DNA from: Streptomyces sp. NRRL S-646
GTDB lineage: Bacteria; Actinomycetota; Actinomycetes; Streptomycetales; Streptomycetaceae
Direction of reading: 5' to 3'
NCBI RefSeq assembly: GCF_000720765.1
Contig: NZ_JODC01000002.1
Coordinates: forward strand, 124,001 to 188,000
DNA: 64,000 nt
Part shown: in pieces, positions 48,101 to 56,612 of the stretch
Position numbering within the stretch: position 1 is the first letter of the stretch
How the letters are laid out: every line of letters starts with the position of its first letter
Translations under genes and position numbers: made by a program
Notes under the pieces: generated by a model
What the model was told of the DNA's origin: nothing
Database searches by the model: none
What the model saw: the letters and a program-made list of their open reading frames with translations, nothing else

Positions 48101-49474
48101 ATGACAACCACGCCCGCCCGGCTGGGGGCACCTCCCGCCCGAAGGGTGGGGGAGGACCGCCTGGCTCGCGTACCCGAGCCGGCCGTCGACGTCAGCCCTT
48201 ACTTCGACCTCGACCGCGGTCTGGTCGACCGCACGATCTTCAGCGACCAGTCCGTCTACCGGCAGGAGCTGCGCCGCATTTTCGCGCCCAGCTGGCTGTT
48301 CCTCGCGCACGAGAGCCAGTTCACGAAGCCCGGTGACTTCTTCACCAGCTACATGGGCGAGGACCCGGTCATCGTCACTATGGGCAAGGACCGGAAACTG
48401 CGTGCCTTCCTCAACGCCTGCCGCCACCGCGGCATGCGGGTGTGCCGCGCCGACGCGGGGGCGACGAAGGCGTTCACGTGCAGCTACCACGGCTGGTCCT
48501 ACGACACCTCCGGAAAGCTGATCAACGTCCCCAACGGAGGGGACTACCCCGCCCACTTCGAGCAGGACCAGTGGGGACTGATCGAGGTCGCGCAACTCGA
48601 CACGTACAAGGGACTCGTCTTCGCGACCTGGAACCCCGAGGCCCCGCCCCTGGTGGAGGCGCTCGGCGGACTGGCCTGGTACCTGGACGCGATGCTCGAC
48701 CACGACCCGGAGGGCACCGAGGCCGTCGGCGGGGTGCACAAGTGGGTGCTGGAGGGCAACTGGAAGCTCGCCGCCGAGCAGTTCGCCTCCGACTGGTACC
48801 ACGTCAACATCTCGCACGCCTCCGCGCTGATGGTCATGTCACCCACCGGCAAAGGCCCCAAGACGGACATCGTGCAGACGCCGGGCCGGCAGTACACCGA
48901 CTCGCTGGGGCACGGGCACGGCTTTCCGACCCACCCCAAGAGTCGTTTCGACGACCGTGTCGTACACGAGTGGACCGACTACGAGGCGCTGCGCGAACGG
49001 CTCGGTGACGCCCGGGTCGAGGGACCGATGACCACCGGGCACGGCACCGTCTTCCCGAACTTCTCCTACCTGCCGGTCAACGGCTCCATCCGTGTGTGGC
49101 ACCCCAAGGGCCCGGACAAGATGGAGGTCTGGGCCTGGACCATCGTCGACAAGTCGATGCCGGACGAGGTCAAGGACGCCCAACGCATCTACAACCTGCG
49201 CACGTTCGGGCCGAGCGGCATCTTCGAGCAGGACGACGGCGAGAACTGGAGCGAGGTGCAGGCCACCGCGCACGGCTTCGTGGCCGGCTCCATGACGCTC
49301 AACTACCAGATGGGACTGGGGCTTCAGTCCGAGGACGGCGTCCATCCCGGCACCACCGGCCGCCTCTACAGCGACGGCGCCGCCCGCGGCTTCTACACCC
49401 GCTGGCGCGACCTGATGAACACGCCCGCCTGGCACGAGAAGAACACCGAGAAGAACCCCGAGGACACCCCATGA
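48101..49474 (+). CDS. Rieske ring-hydroxylating dioxygenase alpha subunit
   Basis: 457 residues, ATG after GAGGAGG. Rieske 2Fe-2S ligands: CRHRGMRVC near 107 (C-x-H) and CSYHGWSYD near 127 (C-x2-H). Mononuclear iron ligands in EQFASDWYHVNISHAS near 226. This is the catalytic subunit that adds both atoms of O2 to an aromatic ring. Substrate is unknown; phenylpropionate- or alkylbenzene-type acids are possible. Codons 7-19 come from repeat copy C, which alters only the N-terminal tail. Confidence 0.9.
   Translation: MTTTPARLGAPPARRVGEDRLARVPEPAVDVSPYFDLDRGLVDRTIFSDQSVYRQELRRIFAPSWLFLAHESQFTKPGDFFTSYMGEDPVIVTMGKDRKLRAFLNACRHRGMRVCRADAGATKAFTCSYHGWSYDTSGKLINVPNGGDYPAHFEQDQWGLIEVAQLDTYKGLVFATWNPEAPPLVEALGGLAWYLDAMLDHDPEGTEAVGGVHKWVLEGNWKLAAEQFASDWYHVNISHASALMVMSPTGKGPKTDIVQTPGRQYTDSLGHGHGFPTHPKSRFDDRVVHEWTDYEALRERLGDARVEGPMTTGHGTVFPNFSYLPVNGSIRVWHPKGPDKMEVWAWTIVDKSMPDEVKDAQRIYNLRTFGPSGIFEQDDGENWSEVQATAHGFVAGSMTLNYQMGLGLQSEDGVHPGTTGRLYSDGAARGFYTRWRDLMNTPAWHEKNTEKNPEDTP
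48123..48155 (+). repeat. GC-rich dispersed repeat, copy C (start of dioxygenase alpha)
   Basis: TGGGGG-CACCTCCCGCCC-GAAGGG-TGGGGGAGG, 22 bases inside the gene, giving the residues GAPPARRVGED. The frame is kept. Confidence 0.65.
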
Positions 49475-49818
49475 GCACCACCGGCACCGGCATCCGGGTC
49501 GCCGCCGTCGGCGACATCGAGGAGGGCGAGGCGCTGAAGGTGCCCGCCGAGACCACCGGCCACACCGACGCCATCGCCGTCTTCCACGAGGCCGGCGCCT
49601 ACTACGCCCTCGACGACACCTGCACCCACGGCCAGGCATCGCTCGCCGACGGCTGGATCGAGAACGGCGAGGTCGAGTGCCCGCTGCACAGCGCCCGCTT
49701 CTGCCTCAAGTCCGGCGAACCGCAGTGCATGCCTGCCACCCTCGCCCAGCGCACCCACCGGGTCGAGGTGCGCGAGGATGAGGTCTGGCTGCACCCCGGC
49801 GAGGAGGCCGACGCATGA
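49471..49818 (+). CDS. Rieske-type ferredoxin of the dioxygenase
   Basis: 115 residues; ATGA overlap with the alpha stop. C-x-H in DDTCTHGQASLADG and C-x2-H in VECPLHSARFCLKSG bind a 2Fe-2S cluster. Delivers electrons from the reductase to the alpha subunit. Of the BphF/HcaC type. Confidence 0.9.
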   Translation: MSTTGTGIRVAAVGDIEEGEALKVPAETTGHTDAIAVFHEAGAYYALDDTCTHGQASLADGWIENGEVECPLHSARFCLKSGEPQCMPATLAQRTHRVEVREDEVWLHPGEEADA

Positions 49819-51035
49819 GCGCGCCACGGCGTATCGCCGTCGTCGGCGCGGGCCTGGCCGCCGTCTCGACCTGCGACGCGCTGCGCGCCCAGGGCTACGA
49901 CGGCGAGCTCGTCCTGTACTCCGCCGAGCGCGGGCTGCCCTACGACCGCCCGCCACTCAGCAAGGACGTCCTGCTCGGCAAGTCCCGCCGCGAGAACATC
50001 CTGCTGCGGCCCGAGCAGTGGTACGACGAGCAGGGCATCGAACTCCGCGACGGTGCCCCGGTCCGGGCGATCCGCCCACACGAGGGCGGACTGGAGCTGG
50101 CCGACGGCGAGCTTGCTGCAGCCGACCGGATCGTGCTGGCCACCGGCGGCACCGCGCGCCCCCTGCCGGTGCCGGGCGGTGACGACCCGGCCGTACACCT
50201 GCTGCGCACCTGGGAGGATGCCGAACGGCTGCGGGAGCGGCTGCTACCCGGCGCCCGGGTGGCGGTGATCGGTGCCGGGCTGATCGGCGCGGAGACCGCG
50301 GCCGTCGCCCACGCCCTGGGCTGCCGCGTCACCCTCATCGACCCGCTAGCGGTGCCACTGACCGCAGCGGTCGGGGACGACATCGCGAACGCACTGCATC
50401 GGAGGCACTCCGCCGAAGGCATCGGCGTCCTGACCGCCGGCGTCGAATGCATCGAGCGTCGTCCAGGCAACCTCGGAGTCCTGCTGCACCTCACCGGCTA
50501 CGGGGCACCCGTGCTCGCCGACACCGTGGTGGTCGGCATCGGCATGCGTCCGGCCACGGAACTGGCCGAGGCCGCGGGGCTGCACGTCGACAACGGTGTG
50601 GTCGTCCACCCCGGTCAGCGCACCTCCCACCCCAATGTCCTCGCCGTCGGCGACGTCGCCCGCCCCGAGGGGCACAAGGTCCGTCATGAGCACTGGGAGG
50701 CCGCCCAGCGCGACGGCGAGGCCGCCGCCCACGGCATCCTCGGCCGCCCCCTGCCGTCCTTCGGCGCTTCCTGGTTCTGGTCCGACCGGCACGGCTCCCG
50801 GCTGGAGGCGGTCGGCACGATGGCGGACGCCGAGCGCACCGTGCTGCGCGGGGCTCCGGGCGACGGCGCCTTCACCGTCTTCGGACTGCTGGGCGACCGG
50901 CTGGTGGCCGCGGCCGCCATCGACCGACCACGCGACATCCAGGCCGCCCGGCGGATCATCGATCGCGGTGTCGCTGTCGACGCGGCCGTCCTGTCCGACG
51001 AGAGTGCGGATCTGCGCACGCTGCTGAAGCGCTGA
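49815..51035 (+). CDS. Ferredoxin reductase of the dioxygenase
   Basis: 406 residues, overlaps the ferredoxin gene by 4 bases. Two Rossmann motifs: IAVVGAGLAAVSTCDALRAQ for FAD and VAVIGAGLIGAETAAVAHAL for NAD; GLPYDRPPLSKDVL is typical of BphG/HcaD-like reductases. Transfers NADH electrons to the ferredoxin. A dyad follows its stop, suggesting a second promoter for the beta subunit onward. Confidence 0.9.
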   Translation: MSAPRRIAVVGAGLAAVSTCDALRAQGYDGELVLYSAERGLPYDRPPLSKDVLLGKSRRENILLRPEQWYDEQGIELRDGAPVRAIRPHEGGLELADGELAAADRIVLATGGTARPLPVPGGDDPAVHLLRTWEDAERLRERLLPGARVAVIGAGLIGAETAAVAHALGCRVTLIDPLAVPLTAAVGDDIANALHRRHSAEGIGVLTAGVECIERRPGNLGVLLHLTGYGAPVLADTVVVGIGMRPATELAEAAGLHVDNGVVVHPGQRTSHPNVLAVGDVARPEGHKVRHEHWEAAQRDGEAAAHGILGRPLPSFGASWFWSDRHGSRLEAVGTMADAERTVLRGAPGDGAFTVFGLLGDRLVAAAAIDRPRDIQAARRIIDRGVAVDAAVLSDESADLRTLLKR

Positions 51036-51042
51036 ACCGCCA

Positions 51043-51059
51043 CGTGCCGCCTTGTGGCA
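51043..51059. promoter_or_regulatory. GTGCCG-CCTTG-TGGCAC dyad before the beta-subunit gene
   Basis: Five of six arm positions pair, and geometry (6-5-6) is the same as at 42981-42997 and 47018-47034. It stands in the 95-base gap between reductase and beta subunit, the only sizeable gap in this operon apart from the 50 bases before the CoA ligase. Confidence 0.5.
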
Positions 51060-51130
51060 CACGCGCTCCCCGAACCGCCCCCTCCGCGCTGGAATGGCAC
51101 CACCCGGCGCGGCCCGCAGGAGGACCCCCG

Positions 51131-51694
51131 ATGAGCATCCACCCCCCGGAGACCCCCCGGACGACCGCACCCGCCGTCGACGAGGACATGCGGCTCCACT
51201 TCGAGGTACAGCGCCTGTACGCCGTCGAGGCACAGCTGCTCGACCAGCACCGCTACGCCGACTGGCTGGAGCTGTTCACCGACGACCTGCACTACTGGGC
51301 GCCGGTACGCACCAACCGCCTGCGGCGCCAGCAGGCCCTGGCCGACGGCTCGCCCGGCGAGGTCGCCATCTTCGACGAGACCAAGGCGAGCCTGGCCTGG
51401 CGCATCCGCCGGTTCGACTCGGGCATGGCCTGGGCCGAGGACCCGCCGTCGCGGACCCGGCATCTGATCACCAACATCCTGGTCTGGCCGGCCGACGAGC
51501 CCGGCGAGTACGTCGCCGAGTCCGCCTTCCTCTGCTACCGCAACCGCCTGGAACGTGAGGTCGACCTCTACGCCGGCGGCCGCACCGACCAGCTGCGCCG
51601 CGACCCGGACGACGGACGGCTGCTGATCGCGCGCCGCACCATCCTGATCGACCAGAACGTCCTGCTCGCCAAGAACATCAGCACCTTCCTGTAA
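51131..51694 (+). CDS. Ring-hydroxylating dioxygenase beta subunit
   Basis: 187 residues, ATG after AGGAGG. NTF2-like fold of the SnoaL/beta-subunit family: EAQLLDQHRYADWLELFTDD, LHYWAPVR and RTRHLITNILVWPAD. Structural partner of the alpha subunit. It lies after the electron-transfer genes rather than directly behind alpha. Confidence 0.87.
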   Translation: MSIHPPETPRTTAPAVDEDMRLHFEVQRLYAVEAQLLDQHRYADWLELFTDDLHYWAPVRTNRLRRQQALADGSPGEVAIFDETKASLAWRIRRFDSGMAWAEDPPSRTRHLITNILVWPADEPGEYVAESAFLCYRNRLEREVDLYAGGRTDQLRRDPDDGRLLIARRTILIDQNVLLAKNISTFL

Positions 51695-51718
51695 GCCCTT
51701 GTGAACCGGAGCCCGCTC

Positions 51719-52585
51719 GTGACCACTGAACAGACCACAGAGGTGAAGCTCGTCGAGCACACCGTGCAGACCACGCTCGGCACCGTCGCGGTCAGCGAGG
51801 CCGGCGAGGGCCCGGTGCTGGTGATGCTGCACGGCGGCGGCCCCGGCGCGAGCGCGGTGGCCAACTACCGCCAGAACCTCCCCGCGCTCACCGAGCACTT
51901 CCGCGTGATCCTGCCCGACCAGCCCGGCTTCGGCGGCAGTTACCGCCCCACCGAGGCCGACCTCGACGCCCGCAGCATCACCGAGATCACCGTCGACGCC
52001 CTGCTGCAGACCCTGGACGCCCTCGGCATCGACCGCTTCCACCTGCTCGGCAACAGCCTCGGTGGGGCCGCCGCCATCGCCACCGCACTCGAAGCCCCGG
52101 GTCGGGTCGAGAAGTTGATTCTGATGGCTCCCGGCGGCGGGTGGCTGCCTTTCGGGCCCACCCCGACCGAGGGCCAGAAGGCCATGTTCCGCTACTACAA
52201 CGGCGAGGGCCCCACCCTGAAGAAGATGCGGGACTTCATTGGCGTCATGACCGCCGAGCCCAAGCGCTGGGCCGACACCGCGCAGGCCCGCTACGAGGCG
52301 TCCCTCGACGCGTCCCACATCGCCTTCTACCACGCCTACAACGCCGCTTTCGCCAAGCGGCACGGCATGGACCCGCTGTGGCAGCGCGTTCACAAGATCA
52401 AGGCGCCCACCCTCCTGCTGTGGGGCCGCGACGACCGCACCATCACCCTCGACGGCGCCCAGCTCATGCTCAAGCAGATCCGCGACGTCCAGCTGCACGT
52501 CTTCGGCGGCTGCGGCCACTGGGTCCAGCTGGAGCGGCAGGCCGAGTTCGAGCGCCTGGTCACCGACTTCCTCGGGGAGCACTGA
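51719..52585 (+). CDS. Meta-cleavage-product hydrolase-like alpha/beta hydrolase
   Basis: 288 residues from the GTG at 51719, which has GGAG seven bases ahead; a GTG at 51701 lacks one. MLHGGGPGASAVANYRQNL oxyanion region, nucleophile in LLGNSLGGAAAI near 112, Asp in WGRDDRTITLDG near 237, His in GCGHWVQLE near 265. It matches BphD/HsaD-type C-C hydrolases. Its substrate would come from an extradiol dioxygenase, none of which is in the window. Confidence 0.87.
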   Translation: MTTEQTTEVKLVEHTVQTTLGTVAVSEAGEGPVLVMLHGGGPGASAVANYRQNLPALTEHFRVILPDQPGFGGSYRPTEADLDARSITEITVDALLQTLDALGIDRFHLLGNSLGGAAAIATALEAPGRVEKLILMAPGGGWLPFGPTPTEGQKAMFRYYNGEGPTLKKMRDFIGVMTAEPKRWADTAQARYEASLDASHIAFYHAYNAAFAKRHGMDPLWQRVHKIKAPTLLLWGRDDRTITLDGAQLMLKQIRDVQLHVFGGCGHWVQLERQAEFERLVTDFLGEH

Positions 52586-52588
52586 ATC

Positions 52589-53428
52589 ATGGGATGGCTG
52601 GAGGGCGAGGTCGCCCTGATCACCGGCGGGGGCTCCGGCATCGGTCGCGCTGTCGCCCTGCGCTACCTCGCCGAAGGCGCGAGCGTCGCCGTCCTCGGCC
52701 GTGGGGCCGCGCAGTTGGAGGAGGTCGTCGCCGCGGCGGGCGACCTCTCCGACCGGGTGCTGCCCCTCACCGGCGACGTACGCTCCCCGGACGATCTGCA
52801 CCGGGCGGTGGACGCGACCGTCGAGAGGTTCGGCAAGCTGGACATCCTCGTCCCCAACGCCGGGATCTGGGACTACCACCGCAGCGTCACCAAGCTCGAC
52901 GGCAAGGAGCTGTCCGAGGCGTTCGACGAAATCTTCGGCATCAACGTCAAGGGCTACGGCCTCGCCGTCGAGGCGGCCTGGCGGGAACTCGTCGCCACGC
53001 GCGGCAGCATCGTGATGACCCTGTCCAACGCCTCCTTCCACACCGACGGTGGCGGCCCCCTGTACACCGCCAGCAAGCACGCCTGCCTCGGCCTGCTCCG
53101 GCAGTTCGCCTACGAGCTGGCGCCGCGCGTCCGCGTCAACGGCGTCGCCGTCGGCGGCATGCGCACCAAGCTGCGCGGCCCGCAGAGCCTGGGCCTGCAG
53201 AACCGCACGCTCGAAGCCTCCTTCGCCAAGAACGAGGCGTCCGGACAGGAACAGCAACCGCTCATCCCGCTGTACGACTCCAGCGTCGAGCCGGAGGACT
53301 TCACCGGCCCGTACGTCCTGCTCGCCTCCCGCGCCAACAGCGGCACCGTCACCGGCGCCGTGATCCCCGCCGACGGCGGCATCGCCGTCCGCGGATTCCG
53401 TTCCCCGGCCGGTGGCGCCGGCCTCTGA
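52589..53428 (+). CDS. cis-Dihydrodiol dehydrogenase-like SDR
   Basis: 279 residues, 3 bases after the hydrolase. SDR motifs TGGGSGIGRAVALRYL, PNAGIWDYHRS (a BphB-type stretch), catalytic Ser in LSNASFHTDGG, YTASKHA. Re-aromatises the cis-dihydrodiol made by the Rieske dioxygenase to a catechol. Confidence 0.87.
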   Translation: MGWLEGEVALITGGGSGIGRAVALRYLAEGASVAVLGRGAAQLEEVVAAAGDLSDRVLPLTGDVRSPDDLHRAVDATVERFGKLDILVPNAGIWDYHRSVTKLDGKELSEAFDEIFGINVKGYGLAVEAAWRELVATRGSIVMTLSNASFHTDGGGPLYTASKHACLGLLRQFAYELAPRVRVNGVAVGGMRTKLRGPQSLGLQNRTLEASFAKNEASGQEQQPLIPLYDSSVEPEDFTGPYVLLASRANSGTVTGAVIPADGGIAVRGFRSPAGGAGL

Positions 53429-53478
53429 ACCGTCTCCCCTTCTCACTTCCGCACGACAGCCATCGAAGGAGCCGCCGC

Positions 53479-55056
53479 ATGGCCGCCGTCGACATCAGCC
53501 CCGCCGCGGCACTGCACCGCAGAGCCCAGTACCCCACCGCCTGCGCACTCGTCTACGAGGGCCATGAGATCTCTGCCGCCCAACTCAGCCGCAGGACAGC
53601 CGAGTTGGCCGCCGGGCTGGCCGAACGTGGACTGCGGCGCGGCGACCGGGTCGCCTACCTCGGCCTCAACAGCGTGACCTTCTTCGAGACGCTGCTGGCC
53701 GCGGCACACCTCGGGGCGGTCTTCGTGCCGGTCAACTTCCGGCTCGCGGCCGAGGAGGTGCGCCACATCCTCAGCGACAGCGGTGCGCACACCCTGGTCG
53801 TCGAGGAGGGCCATCGCGCACTCGTCGAGTCGGTGATGAGCGACATACCCGCCCGCATCCACGTGCTGGTCGACACAGATCCGCGGTGCCCCGCGGCGAC
53901 GGCGCCCGCCGCCGTCTGGACACCGCTCTCGGAGCTGCTCGCAGCCGACCGACGTGGCACGGAGCCGGTAGCGCTGTACGACGACGACCTGGCGGCGCTC
54001 ATGTACACGTCCGGCACGACCGGCCGACCCAAGGGTGTCATGCTCACCCACGGCAACCTCTGGTGGAACGCGGTCAACGTCGAAAGTGTCGTGGACACCC
54101 GCCCGGACGACGTGAACCTCGCCGTCGCCCCGCTCTTCCACATCGGCGGCCTCAACGCCCTCACCCTGCGCACCCTCGTGCGCGGCGGCACCGTCGTCGT
54201 GCGCCGCGGCTTCGACCCCGCCCAGTGCCTGGAGGACCTCGTCCAGCACCGCGTGACGACCCTGTTCGCGGTCCCCGCGATGTACAGCGCCCTGACCCGC
54301 GTGCCCGGCTTCGCCGCGGCCGACCTCTCCGCCCTGCGATCCGCGATCGTCGCGGGCGCCCCCGTCCCGCCCCAGCTGATCAGGAACTACGAAGAACGCG
54401 GCATCCTGCTCCAGCAGGCGTGGGGGCTGACCGAGACCGCGCCCTTCGCCAGCTACCTCCCGGCCGGGCTCACGGCGGAGAAGGCCGGATCGGCCGGCGC
54501 ACCCATGCCGTACACGGAGATCCGCATCGTCGACCCGGTCACCGGGGCCGGCGTGCGGGACGCGGACACGCGCGGGGAGATCTGCGTGCGCGGCCCGAAC
54601 GTCACGCCCGGCTACTGGAACAACCCCGAGGCCACCCGTGCCGCCTTCGACGACGCGGGCTGGTTCCACAGCGGCGACATCGCGCACCGGGACAAGGACG
54701 GCTTCTACTACATCGTCGACCGCCTCAAGGACATGATCATCAGCGGCGGGGAGAACGTGTACCCGGCCGAGGTCGAGCGCGTTCTCGCCGCGTACCCGGG
54801 TGTCGTGGAGGCGGCCGTCATCGGCGTCCCGCATCCGAAGTGGGGCGAGACCGTGCTCGCCGTGCTGACCTGCGAGCCCGGGACCACGCCCACACTGGAG
54901 GAGGTGCGCGCCTTCACCGGCGGGCACCTGGCCCGCTACAAGCTGCCCACCCAGGTGCTGATCGCCGAACAGCTGCCCCGCAACGGCAGCGGCAAGCTGG
55001 TCAAGTCCGCACTGCGGAGCTGGGTCGAGACCCAGCGGTCCGCCGAGACACCGTGA
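53479..55056 (+). CDS. AMP-forming acyl-CoA synthetase (ANL family)
   Basis: 525 residues from the ATG at 53479, after AAGGAG; a long open frame upstream runs through the SDR gene and is a shadow. P-loop LMYTSGTTGRPKGVMLTH near 175, QQAWGLTETAPFA near 312, HSGDIAHRDKDGFYYIVDRL near 396, GGENVYPAEVE, and final lysine in RNGSGKLVKSAL. It could make a CoA ester of an aromatic acid substrate or of an acid product of C-C hydrolysis. Confidence 0.88.
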   Translation: MAAVDISPAAALHRRAQYPTACALVYEGHEISAAQLSRRTAELAAGLAERGLRRGDRVAYLGLNSVTFFETLLAAAHLGAVFVPVNFRLAAEEVRHILSDSGAHTLVVEEGHRALVESVMSDIPARIHVLVDTDPRCPAATAPAAVWTPLSELLAADRRGTEPVALYDDDLAALMYTSGTTGRPKGVMLTHGNLWWNAVNVESVVDTRPDDVNLAVAPLFHIGGLNALTLRTLVRGGTVVVRRGFDPAQCLEDLVQHRVTTLFAVPAMYSALTRVPGFAAADLSALRSAIVAGAPVPPQLIRNYEERGILLQQAWGLTETAPFASYLPAGLTAEKAGSAGAPMPYTEIRIVDPVTGAGVRDADTRGEICVRGPNVTPGYWNNPEATRAAFDDAGWFHSGDIAHRDKDGFYYIVDRLKDMIISGGENVYPAEVERVLAAYPGVVEAAVIGVPHPKWGETVLAVLTCEPGTTPTLEEVRAFTGGHLARYKLPTQVLIAEQLPRNGSGKLVKSALRSWVETQRSAETP

Positions 55057-55063
55057 GCCGGCC

Positions 55064-55564
55064 ATGAGCATCCACACCGCCGTCGTACCGGCACCGCCCG
55101 AACCCGTCCTGGGTACCGACTGGACGCTGCGCAAGCTCGACGAGCCCGCCACGGTAACTCCGCAGACGGCGCGCACGTATGCCGTCACCGAGGCCCAGGG
55201 CGGTCCGACGCTGCTCCTGCGCGTCCACCGCGTCGCGCACCACCCGCTGCACAGCTGCTATCCGTACGGCACCCACGACCTTGCCCTGGGCCTGGTCCTC
55301 CCCGACCACGGGCCGTCCGGCCCGGCGCTTGCCGCGAAACTGCTATGCGCCCTCGTCCCCGCACTCTTCCTCGCCGACCCCCGCTGCCGCCGCATCGTCG
55401 CCGCACCGGACGAGAGCGACACCGTCACCCAGGCCGCCCTTGAGGCGGGCGGACTCCTCCGGGTCACCGAGGCCGACCTGCCCGACGCCAGCGTGGTCCT
55501 GTTCGCCGCCGAACCGCCGGACCTCGCCGACATGTCCACTGCCCTCGACGACATGCCCCACTGA
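55064..55564 (+). CDS. GNAT-fold acyltransferase-like protein
   Basis: 166 residues. RVHRVAHHPLHSCYPYGTHD followed by the beta-strand/helix pair ALAAKLLCALVPALFLADPR and CRRIVAAPDESDTVTQAALE resembles the IucB/GNAT-like acetyltransferase group. It follows the CoA ligase by 7 bases and ends the operon. Acyl-CoA as donor would fit, but its substrate is unknown. Confidence 0.6.
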   Translation: MSIHTAVVPAPPEPVLGTDWTLRKLDEPATVTPQTARTYAVTEAQGGPTLLLRVHRVAHHPLHSCYPYGTHDLALGLVLPDHGPSGPALAAKLLCALVPALFLADPRCRRIVAAPDESDTVTQAALEAGGLLRVTEADLPDASVVLFAAEPPDLADMSTALDDMPH

Positions 55565-55573
55565 GCTTGGCGT

Positions 55574-56610
55574 TTATCCTCGGCGGGCTTGGTATTCCTT
55601 GATCGATTCGGCAGGTTTGGCCGTTTTGCCGACGTCGTGACGTGTGGCGCGCTGCCTGTTCTTCGAGCCGGGAGGTCGTCCCGGGCCCGGCTTGGACGGT
55701 TTCGGTGCGGCCGACGGACGGGCCGCCGTCGCGCGGATGTTGCGAAACCCCCGGCGGACGCGGGCGGGGGTGAGGCGGCGGGGTGCGGCGGGTCGCTCCC
55801 AAAGACGGCGCAGGTCCTCGGCGAGGGGGCGGGCGAGGCGGAGCTGGGTGTGGGCGGCGATGATGAGCCAGGTCCACAGATCGGCGCTGTCGGCGTGGCG
55901 GATCTTCGATGCCGTCCAGCCGAGCGTCTGCTTCAGGAGCCTCAAGGTGTGCTCCAGGTCGAATCTGCGGAGGAAGGACTGCCACCAGCGGTCCACGTCC
56001 ACCGGTGTTGCGGCGGTGGCGGAGCACCACAGCCTGACCGGTTTCGGGTCGCGGTCGCCCGGCAGGCGCTCGACCGGGAGGCGGATCAATGTGCCGTGCA
56101 GGATGGGCGGTTCTTCTTTGGCGTGGTCCAGCCAGGGGCCTCGGTGGGTGGGCCTGGGGTGCATGCGGTCCCAGGCCGTCGCCTCGGCCGTGCCGTAGCG
56201 GGTGGTGTGCGTGGCTGTGGCGAGGTCGGGCTGGTGCCGGCTGTCGGGCTTGGCGAAGGTGAGGACTCCGCCGTGCCGGCGGGGCCGCCCGCCCTTGGGG
56301 CCGGAACGGGCCGGGCCCGGGTCGCGGAGCATGACCCGGTCCGAGCGCAGGCGCCCGAGCAGCATCACCGGCAGGTCGGCCAGGGCGTGGGTGAGGTAGG
56401 CGACGTCGTAGCCGGCGTCCATCACGATGAGGATCTCCGGGTCGCCCGGCCGCCAGACCCGGCTTGCGTCAGCCGCTCGACGACATTGCGCAGTTGGGTG
56501 ATCCTGGAGGTCGGGCAGTAAGCCGGCGTGAGCGCAGGCCGCGTTTTCGCGCGGACGTCCGTTACGGCGCGCTCGGGCAGCGCGCCGTACACGAACGCGT
56601 CCGAGAGAAT
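55574..56610 (-). pseudogene. IS4/IS701-like transposase remnant
   Basis: The last 283 residues are in one frame from 56425 (MMDAGYDVAYLTHALADLPV, RFDLEHTLRLLKQTLGWTAS, LIIAAHTQLRLARPLAEDLR), as in NF041680/IS701-type transposases; the Glu of DLEHTLR is the likely third catalytic acid. Upstream, SDAFVYGALPERAVTDVRAK and AYCPTSRITQLRNVVERLTQ lie in another frame, joined by a shift near 56461, and the N-terminal third is missing. It abuts the FAH gene, marking the left end of that catabolic unit. Confidence 0.75.
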
Positions 56611-56612
56611 AC

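Noticed and set aside
50684..53446. A 920-codon leftward open frame opposite the dioxygenase beta, hydrolase and SDR genes
   Set aside because: High-GC codon bias leaves antisense frames open; it is opposite three well-supported genes, has no family motif and poor residue composition.
55574..56610. Intact insertion sequence with terminal repeats
   Set aside because: The N-terminal third of the transposase is missing, a frameshift is present, and I could not find matching terminal repeats.
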